Assembly: GCF_030272615.1 (NCBI RefSeq)
Contig: NC_081407.1
Coordinates: 375,451,018-375,515,017, forward strand
Length of the DNA stretch: 64,000 bases
Direction: 5' to 3'
Source of the DNA: Cryptomeria japonica
Taxonomy: Eukaryota; Streptophyta; Pinopsida; Cupressales; Cupressaceae
The first letter of the stretch is position 1, and every line of letters begins with the position of its first letter. Below are positions 57,390-64,000 of this stretch, piece after piece. Below the pieces are notes generated by a model. It saw nothing but the letters and a program-made list of their open reading frames with translations. It did no database searches and had not been told where the DNA came from. Made by a program: the position numbers and the translations under genes.

Positions 57390-58430
57390 TTGTTTTCCCT
57401 TAGATTAAAAGATTTTTAAATTTTAATTTATTCTGAAATCCTATACTTTTTAATTGTATCAGGACTTACATATAAAAATAGAAAGTAGTCAATAGTAAAA
57501 GACACTCCGCATAAGAAAGAAGAAACTTCTTTTAATAATATTTAAATATTTATTCTTTAATTTTATTTACTAAATGAACAACAAGAGGTAGGGTCTCACC
57601 TAATTTCTTTCCACATAAACCTAGAGGACCTAACCTAACCTTTCACATAAGTGTGCAATTACAATGGCAAGATGACTGACTATATGCCTATACTAGTAGT
57701 TAACCAATAATACGAGGTAGAACCTTCATGCAATTACAATAATTTTATTTACTAAGTCAATAGTAAGAAGGAGGGCCTCACCTCTCTCCACCTAAACATG
57801 GAGGTCCTAACCTAACCTTCCACATGAACATGCAATTACAATAGCAAGATAACTATGACATTTGTTTCTCACTAGATTAAAAGATTTTTAAATTTAAATT
57901 TATTTTAAAATCATAGTTTTTCTTAATTGTATCATGCATATTAAAATAGATAATAGTAAATAGTTAAAAACACTCCAACATAAAAAAGAAGAAACTTCTA
58001 TTAATATTATTTAAAAATTCATTCCTTAATTTTATTTAGTAAACCAACAACAAGAGAGGGCCTCAACTAACTTTCCCCATAAATATGGAGGGCCTAACCT
58101 AACTTTTCATATAAACATACAATTACATTGACAAGATGACTGATTAAATGTCGATATGATAGCCCACCTAACTTTTAACATAAACATATAATTGTGACTG
58201 ATTAAATGTCGATATGATAGTTCACCAACAATTAACAAGATGATTGATTATATGTATGTATAGTAGTACACCTAACCTTTAAAATAAACATACAATTGCA
58301 ACTGATTAAATGTCGATATGATAGTACACCAAACCTTTCACATAAATGCGCAATTAAAATGACAAGATGACTGACTAATAGTTAACCAATAAGAAGAGGC
58401 AGAACCTTCACACAATTACAATGGCAATTA
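57390..58430 (+). repeat. Diverged tandem repeats downstream of the P450, period ~472 bp
   Basis: GATTAAAAGATTTTTAAATT at 57403 recurs at 57875, and the following text (AATTGTATCA, AAGAAGAAACTTCT, TTTAATTTTATTTA, AACAACAAGAG, GGACCTAACCTAAC) also recurs. Partial extra units occur at 57715-57855 and 58140-58400 (TGACTGATTAAATGTCGATA repeated). Non-coding; it ends ~30 bases from the stop of the P450 and may hold its polyadenylation region. Confidence 0.8.
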
Positions 58431-58460
58431 GTAGTTTTTCTCCCAACTGTACATCCAACC

Positions 58461-60125
58461 TTATGATGGGTTGTCAGTGGTGAGCTTCCAGGAGGGAAAA
58501 GCAGAGATAGGAAACTTCTTTGGTAGGGTCAATCCAAACGTTTCCTCCATATCCAAATCACCCTCCACATTCCAATGAAAGCAATGTATGAGCTGAGCCA
58601 CAACCAAGTAAACAGAAGAAAGCCCCATGTAAATCCCAGGGCATCCTCTCCTTCCTGTTCCGAAAGACAACAATTCGAAGTGGTGGCCATTCACATCTAT
58701 GCTTGAGCCAATAAATCTCTCGGGCTTGAATTCTAAAGGATCTTCCCAAACTCTTTCATCTCTTCCGATTGCCCAAACATTCACAAATAACCTTGTTTTT
58801 GGTGGAATGTAGTATTCTCCAACATTGCAACCCTGGGTGGACTCGTGTGCCATGAGCAAGGGCGCTGGTGCATGTAGTCGAAGAGTTTCCTTCACCACAC
58901 ATCGCAAGTAGTGTAAGCTTACCAGATCACTCTCTCTTACCATACGGTCTCTTCCAACCTTTAATTCAATCTCCTCTTGTGCCCTTGACATTGCTTGAGG
59001 GTTTCTCAACAGCTCAGTCATCGCCCATTCTATAGTTGTGGTAGATGTCTCTACTCCAGCAATTAACATATCCTGCGAAAGAATTGAACTCGTTTTGTTA
59101 GTGAGGTCTAAGCAGAAATATGGCAATTGGGTATTAACGAAATGAATAGTTCCACAATTTGACAATACTAAAGAGCTAGTAGTTTCTGAGGGTCCATGAA
59201 AATTACTGACCGTGATGATTGCTTTGATGTGAAGCCGAGAGACTTGTATCTCCGCACTTCCGATCTCAGCCATGTCCAGCATCACGTCCACAATGTCCGA
59301 TTTTTCCGACTTTTTAACCCTTCTTCGCTCAATGTGCTCATCGATGAGCTTGTCAGCAAACTCATCAAATACCTTATTGATGGCCTGCATGCGGCGGCAG
59401 TAGCCTCCCCAATCGAGAAAAGCAAGAGAGGGAATGAAGTCTCCCGTAACAATTACTCCCGTCAGATGCATAATCTCAGCCACCATCTGTGAAAACTCCT
59501 GCCCTCCGCTCAATTGATGGTCGGAGTAACTTCTCCCTGCAAACATTCTGCACACAATGTTGAGTAAGACGGAAAAGATGTGCTTCCTGAGATTGACGAG
59601 GCGCACGCCATGCTGGCTCTCCTCCCACACAGATCTGACCATGGCGGACACCTCTTCCTCCCTCACCCACCTGAATGACTCCGTTCTCTTGGGCGTCAGC
59701 AATTCCATTGTGCACAGCTTTCTCATCTGCCGCCAGTACTCTCCGTAAGGGGATTGCGCCACGTCTCTGCGCTCGTAGGTCATGTACTTGCCCGCCGATG
59801 TAGGGGGCCTGTTGGCGAAGATCAAATCATGGGTTTTAAGAAACTCTTTGGCCATGGCAGGAGAAGAGACCACCACCGTGGGCACCGAGCCCAGGCGTAG
59901 GAACATGATGGGCCCGTACTTGGTTGCCAGCTTAGCCAGAGCTTTGTGAGGAAGACTTCCCAAAAGATGGAGATTGCCTACCACCGGCCATGGCCGTGGC
60001 CCTGGTGGCAATCCCAACTCTTCCTTGTCGCTCTTTCTCTTATTTTTTGTGATAAATCTGTATATCATCCAGAGGAAGATGAGTGAAAAACCCAACTGTA
60101 TTACAGGGGAATTAAGCCACGCCAT
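58461..60125 (-). CDS. Cytochrome P450, plant A-type (CYP71 clan), possibly CYP750-like
   Basis: Exon 1 (60125-59211, 305 codons) and exon 2 (59072-58461) join to 508 residues, the usual length. The intron (59210-59073, 138 bp) has GT...AG ends and phase 0, and falls just before the I helix. Features: N-terminal membrane anchor (about 6-24), Pro-rich hinge LPPGPRPWPVVGN (about 39-51), C-helix WRQMRK, I-helix AGVETS (310-315, Glu for the common Asp, Thr314 kept), ExxR as ETLR (367-370), PERF (422-425) and heme loop FGTGRRGCPG (442-451, Cys449). It should be an ER-bound monooxygenase using NADPH-P450 reductase, acting in specialised metabolism such as terpenoids or phenolics; the substrate cannot be read from sequence. 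The CYP750 suggestion is from general likeness to gymnosperm P450s. It is the only intact gene in the window. Confidence 0.95.
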   Translation of the reverse strand: MAWLNSPVIQLGFSLIFLWMIYRFITKNKRKSDKEELGLPPGPRPWPVVGNLHLLGSLPHKALAKLATKYGPIMFLRLGSVPTVVVSSPAMAKEFLKTHDLIFANRPPTSAGKYMTYERRDVAQSPYGEYWRQMRKLCTMELLTPKRTESFRWVREEEVSAMVRSVWEESQHGVRLVNLRKHIFSVLLNIVCRMFAGRSYSDHQLSGGQEFSQMVAEIMHLTGVIVTGDFIPSLAFLDWGGYCRRMQAINKVFDEFADKLIDEHIERRRVKKSEKSDIVDVMLDMAEIGSAEIQVSRLHIKAIITVSNFHGPSETTSSLVLSNCGTIHFVNTQLPYFCLDLTNKTSSILSQDMLIAGVETSTTTIEWAMTELLRNPQAMSRAQEEIELKVGRDRMVRESDLVSLHYLRCVVKETLRLHAPAPLLMAHESTQGCNVGEYYIPPKTRLFVNVWAIGRDERVWEDPLEFKPERFIGSSIDVNGHHFELLSFGTGRRGCPGIYMGLSSVYLVVAQLIHCFHWNVEGDLDMEETFGLTLPKKFPISAFPSWKLTTDNPS

Positions 60126-60240
60126 ATTTGGGTAGCCTGACTTTTACAGATACTTGATCTATGTATTTAAAGCAGCTTGTCGTGAAATTGTCTAACCGTG
60201 GTTAACAAGTTTTACTTCACTGGGGAATATATTTCCTGAT
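60126..60240 (-). promoter_or_regulatory. Proximal promoter / 5' UTR of the P450 (candidate TATA)
   Basis: On the minus strand GAAATATATT at about 60235-60226, ~100 bases before the ATG, is the better TATA candidate, leaving a 5' UTR of roughly 70 bases. TTTAAATA at 60171-60164 is closer but would leave almost no leader. The transcription start is inferred, not shown. Confidence 0.35.
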
Positions 60241-60590
60241 CAGATTTTTTTTCGATTGTGATAAAGACTGTTTCTAGAATGTTTTTTGGGTTGAATTATT
60301 GTACACCGATTTGTCCAGTTGAATATTAATGTTGCCTTTTTAGTAAGAACAAAATAGGTAGGATTGAATGAGTAAGCTCTCCCTTTAATTGGTCGGCCAT
60401 TCTCCAAAGTAAAAGGCATTCAAGCCGAGCGTGAAGCGTGGCATCTGATGCGTCTTTCGCGGGTGCATAAATTCCAAGCAATTAAAACTGTCCATTTGAA
60501 ACGCCATTTCCGACGGGACATCTGACTTCTAGATTTTAGTCCTTTCAATTCGCACGCGTCTATTCTGGTTCCAAAAAGACAGTACGGATT

Positions 60591-60610
60591 GACTAACACG
60601 TGTGTTAGTC
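60591..60610. promoter_or_regulatory. 20-nt inverted repeat centred on a G-box, unit A
   Basis: GACTAACACGTGTGTTAGTC: arms GACTAAC / GTTAGTC around CACGTG (60597-60602). It lies ~470 bp before the P450 ATG. CACGTG is the core site of plant bHLH and bZIP factors. The nearby TTGACT (W-box-like) at 60589 and 60650 and CACGCG sites make a compact cluster. Function is inferred from motif only. Confidence 0.5.
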
Positions 60611-60889
60611 ACGCGTTTTATGCTGTCAATTTTGCAATTAACGGCTGCGATTGACTAACCTGTCACTAACACGCTGAACGAAAGATCTGTTTTGGAGCTA
60701 GAATAGCTGCGGCCTTTCAATTCCGTGTACTCTCAGAGTCACCATGCCCTCTTATGAGACATATAAACTGGCAATCGCATTTTGGTGTGCAATAGGTAGG
60801 TCAAAAAGGTGTTTGGTTTTTTTTTTGGTATATATTTATGTAATATATGAGGTCAATTCATATAGACATGTTATGTTTGCAATAGGGAG

Positions 60890-60978
60890 ACATGGAGAGA
60901 GAGTAGAGAGGGGGATGGAAAGAGAGAAATATAGAGGGGGAGAGAGAGAGGTGTAAGAAAATAAAGATAGAGAGGAAT

Positions 60979-61019
<41 letters not shown>

Positions 61020-61440
61020 AACATATCTTAAAATAGTGGGGGAGAGAGGAAGATAGAGGTAGAGAAGAGGATAGAGCGAGAGAATAAGAGAGAGAATTAG
61101 ATATAGAGATAGTGAGAAGTAGAGGGAGAGATAGCGAGATAGATAAGGAAAGATAGAGATGAAGAGATGTAGAGATATAGAGGAAGAGAGAGAGTGAGAG
61201 AGATAGACAAAAAAAGAGATGTAGAGGTATAGAGAGAGAGAGATGTAGAGGTATAGAGAGAGAGAGGAAATAAGGACATATATATATATATATATAAATG
61301 GGTAGTGCGAGAGGGGAGGAAGAGAGATAGGTAGATAGATAGATAGATAGAGGGCAATATAGAAAGATATAAGTGGATAGGGAGATAGATCGAGAGTTAG
61401 GGAGATAGAATTAGTGAAATATATGGATAGAGAAATAGAG

Positions 61441-61482
<42 letters not shown>
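60890..61482 (+). repeat. GA-rich tract in unit A
   Basis: Purine-rich plus strand with (GA)n runs at about 60978-61016 and 61443-61478, plus GATA runs (61331-61350) and a short (TA)n at 61278-61295. Low-complexity ORFs on the minus strand are not genes. Confidence 0.95.
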
Positions 61483-61483
<1 letters not shown>

Positions 61484-62376
61484 GTCATCATCAATATAAT
61501 CAAGATTGACATTACATTAAAGCCAAAATAAATCTAGTTAAATTCAATCAATTTTAATCTATGCTTTTTTGTCAATTACTCAATTTCATTGTTAATTAAT
61601 CAATCTCAATTCATATTAACTTAAAATTTAAATATATAATTGGAAATGGAATTTGGTCAACAACAAAATAATAAAAATTGACATTACAATAAAGTAAAAG
61701 TAAATTTAATCAATTTTAATAAATATTTTTTCTCAATTACTCAATTTTATTCTTAATTAATCAATCTCATTTTATATTAATTTATAATCTAATTATTAAA
61801 CTAGACTTGAATGGTATGTTTTCTTGCCTAATTTACTAGTCATGTGTATGACAAAGTTGAATTAGAATAATGATCATGCAAGGTGAGAGACTTGCAAATC
61901 TTGAATGGTGTTATGCAGACCATTTTATATTGCAGATACTTGATCTATGTACTTAAAGCAACTTGTCGTGAAATTGTCTAACCGTGGTTAACAAGTTTTA
62001 CTTCACTGGGGAATATATTTCCTGATCAGATTTTTTTTCGATTGTGATAAAGACTGTTTCTAGAATGTTTTTTGGGTTGAATTATTGTACAGCGATTTGT
62101 CCAGTTGAATATTAATGCTGCCTTTTTAGTACGAATAAAATAGGTAGGATTGAATGAGTAAGCTCTCCCTGTAATTGGTCGGCCATCCTCCAAACTAAAA
62201 GGCATTCAAGCCGAGCGTGAAGCGTGGCATCTGATGCGTCTTTCGCGGGTGCATAAATTCCAAGCAATTAAAATTGTCCATTTGAAACGCCATTTCCGAC
62301 GGGACATCTGACTTCTAGATTTTAGTCCTTTCAATTCGCACGCGTCTATTCTAGTTCCAAAAAGACAGTACGGATT

Positions 62377-62396
62377 GACTAACACGTGTGTTAGTC
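62377..62396. promoter_or_regulatory. Same G-box inverted repeat, unit B
   Basis: Identical to 60591-60610 in the second promoter copy, ~2.26 kb before the P450 ATG. Conservation between units may reflect the recent duplication only. Confidence 0.45.
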
Positions 62397-62675
62397 ACGC
62401 GTTTTACGCTGTCAATTTTGCAATTAATGGCTGCGATTGACTAACCTGTCACTAACATGCTGAACGAAAGATCTGTTTTGGAGCTAGAATAGTTGCGGCC
62501 TTTCAATTCCGTGTACTCTCAAAGTCAGCATGCCCTCTTGTGAGACATATAAACTAGCAATCGCATTTTGGTGTGCAATAGGTAGGTCAAAAAGGTGTTT
62601 GGTTTTTTTTTGGTATATATTTATGTAATATATGAGGTCAATTCATATAGACATGTTATGTTTGCAATAGGGAGA

Positions 62676-62738
62676 CATGGAGAGAGAGTAGAGAGGGGGA
62701 GAGAGAGAGGTGTAAGAAAATATAGATAGAGAGGAATG

Positions 62739-62769
<31 letters not shown>

Positions 62770-63186
62770 GGTCTAGAAAGAGGGAGAGTAAGAGAAAGGG
62801 AAACATATCTTAAAATAGTGGGGGAGAGAGGAAGATAGAGGTAGAGAAGAGGATAGAGCGAGAGAATAAGAGAGAGAATTAAATATAGAGATAGTGAGAG
62901 GTAGAGGGAGAGATAGCGAGATAGATAAGGAAAGATAGAGATGAAGAGATGTAGAGATATAGAGGAAGAGAGAGAGTGAGAGAGATAGACAAAAAAAGAG
63001 ATGTAGAGGTATAGAGAGAGAGAGAGGAAAGAAGGATATATATATATATATGGGTAGTGCGAGAGGGGAGGAAGAGAGATAGGTAGAGAGATAGATAGAT
63101 AGAGGGCAATATAGAAAGATATAAGTGGATAGGGAGATAGATCGAGAGTTAGGGAGATAGAATTAGTGAAATATATGGATAGAGAA

Positions 63187-63270
<84 letters not shown>
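62676..63270 (+). repeat. GA-rich tract in unit B
   Basis: Counterpart of the tract in unit A, with a longer terminal (GA)n run of about 80 bases (63189-63270) and a shorter (TA)n at about 63037-63050. Confidence 0.95.
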
Positions 63271-63275
<5 letters not shown>

Positions 63276-63724
63276 GTCATCATCAAAATAATCAAGATTG
63301 ACATTACATTAAAGCCAAAATAAATCTAGTTAAATTCAATCAATTTTAATATATACTTTTTTGTCAATTACTCAATTTCATTGTTAATTAATCAATCTCA
63401 ATTCATATTAACTTAAAATTTAAATATATAATTGGAAATGGAATTTGGTCAACAACAAAATAATAAAAATTGACATTACAGTAAAGTAAAAGTAAATTTA
63501 ATCAATTTTAATAAATATTTTTTCTCAATTACTCGATTTTATTCTTAATTAATCAATCTCATTTTATATTAATTTATAATCTAATTATTAAACTAGATTT
63601 GAATGGTATATTTTCTTGCCTAATTTAGTAGTCATGTGTATGACAAAGTTGCGTTAGAATAATGATCATGCAAGGTGAGAGACTTGCAAATCTTGAATGG
63701 TGTTATGCAGACCATTTTGTATTG

Positions 63725-63932
63725 CCAATTTGGATATCAAATGTCACATCCATTTTTAAAATGGATTTTGACATACTTTATCTTAATTAAGTAGAATAAC
63801 AAAGGAGAGTGGTCTATTTCTAAGAAATTACTGACTTGCAAACAAAAAGGAAGAGAGAGAGTGAGAGAGACATATTAGAGGAAGCGAGAGAGTGAGAGAG
63901 ACATATAGATTAAAGAGATAGACAAACAAAGA

Positions 63933-64000
<68 letters not shown>
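63725..64000. other. Unique spacer then a GA microsatellite running out of the window
   Basis: 63725-63840 is unique AT-rich sequence. 63847-63935 is GA-rich with a repeated GAGAGAGTGAGAGAGACATA. 63936-64000 is a pure (GA)n run cut by the window end. No gene is seen. Confidence 0.8.

Larger units (their letters stand above)
60147..61932 (-). repeat. P450 upstream region, duplicated unit A (1786 bp)
   Basis: Starts 22 bases upstream of the P450 ATG and contains the candidate TATA boxes, a G-box inverted repeat, several CG-rich short motifs (60430-60700) and a long GA tract. It then runs into an AT-rich part ending ...ACCATTTTATATTG. Unit B follows at once. No other gene is seen in it; the Ser/Leu-rich minus-strand ORFs come from the GA tract. 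Confidence 0.95.
61933..63724 (-). repeat. P450 upstream region, duplicated unit B (1792 bp)
   Basis: Aligns with unit A from CAGATACTTGATCTATGTA to ACCATTTTGTATTG with only scattered substitutions and GA-length changes. It holds the promoter-like part but no coding sequence: on the minus strand it points into unit A, not into a second P450. In unit B the TTTAAATA box has become TTTAAGTA. Confidence 0.95.

Noticed and set aside
60836-63109. Minus-strand Ser/Leu/Tyr ORFs in the P450 upstream units
   Set aside because: They come from GA repeats and are simply repeated with the duplicated unit.
61933-63724. Second P450 gene expected beside the duplicated promoter
   Set aside because: Unit B contains no coding sequence and points into unit A; no P450 motif is found beyond 60125.
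1-64000. tRNA, rRNA or organelle-derived insertions
   Set aside because: No cloverleaf-like sequence, rRNA core or plastid/mitochondrial gene was recognised by eye; a covariance-model search would be the decisive test.

Overview
The window looks like nuclear DNA of a seed plant, most likely a gymnosperm (conifer type). It is AT-rich and almost entirely made of old, broken transposable elements. Its one intact gene is a plant A-type cytochrome P450 with a single phase-0 intron. No bacterial or organellar organisation, rRNA, tRNA or CRISPR array was seen. The gymnosperm assignment is an inference from the style of the P450 and the retroelements, not from a database match.

Layout. 1-5.8 kb: a Helitron whose Rep and PIF1-type helicase frames are decayed, followed by a non-coding tail with ~744-bp repeats. 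6.2-6.7 kb: a short-LTR retroelement remnant with a primer-binding site. 8.6-16.9 kb: the 3' end of a plus-strand Copia-like element (a long decayed third ORF, polypurine boxes, 3' LTR). That LTR is split by a 4.3-kb terminal-inverted-repeat element carrying a family of short hairpins and an ~880-bp CT tract. 18.2-26.5 kb: LINE pieces on both strands, a second short-LTR remnant with its matching 3' LTR, and two copies of an unrecognised ORF family; one copy lies directly downstream of a LINE RNase H. 27.1-28.3 kb: an internally deleted Copia. 29.1-35.6 kb: a full-length but dead minus-strand Copia with ~1.2-kb LTRs. 36.0-42.6 kb: two adjacent ~3.25-kb direct repeats, each holding the same truncated retroposon. 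43.4-43.9 kb: a Copia gag fragment. 45.6-48.1 kb: a decayed, multi-exon gene of unknown function. 48.6-51.1 kb: a ~358-bp satellite array, cut by a Copia LTR (51.1-52.3 kb) whose internal side carries a long coiled-coil ORF (52.6-54.1 kb). 54.2-58.4 kb: an LTR-like fragment, a foldback hairpin and a local tandem repeat.

58.46-60.13 kb (minus): the P450, 508 residues after splicing, with all diagnostic P450 motifs. Its 5' flank (about 1.79 kb) is duplicated in tandem at 60.15-63.72 kb, including a G-box centred in a 20-nt inverted repeat and long GA tracts.

Only the P450 looks like a working host gene. The rest is mobile-element biology: nested insertions, tandem duplication and stop codons mostly explained by C-to-T change. 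I found no clear new system. The best leads are the hairpin family inside the TIR element, the unknown multi-exon gene beside the satellite, the ORF downstream of a LINE RNase H, and the duplicated P450 promoter.
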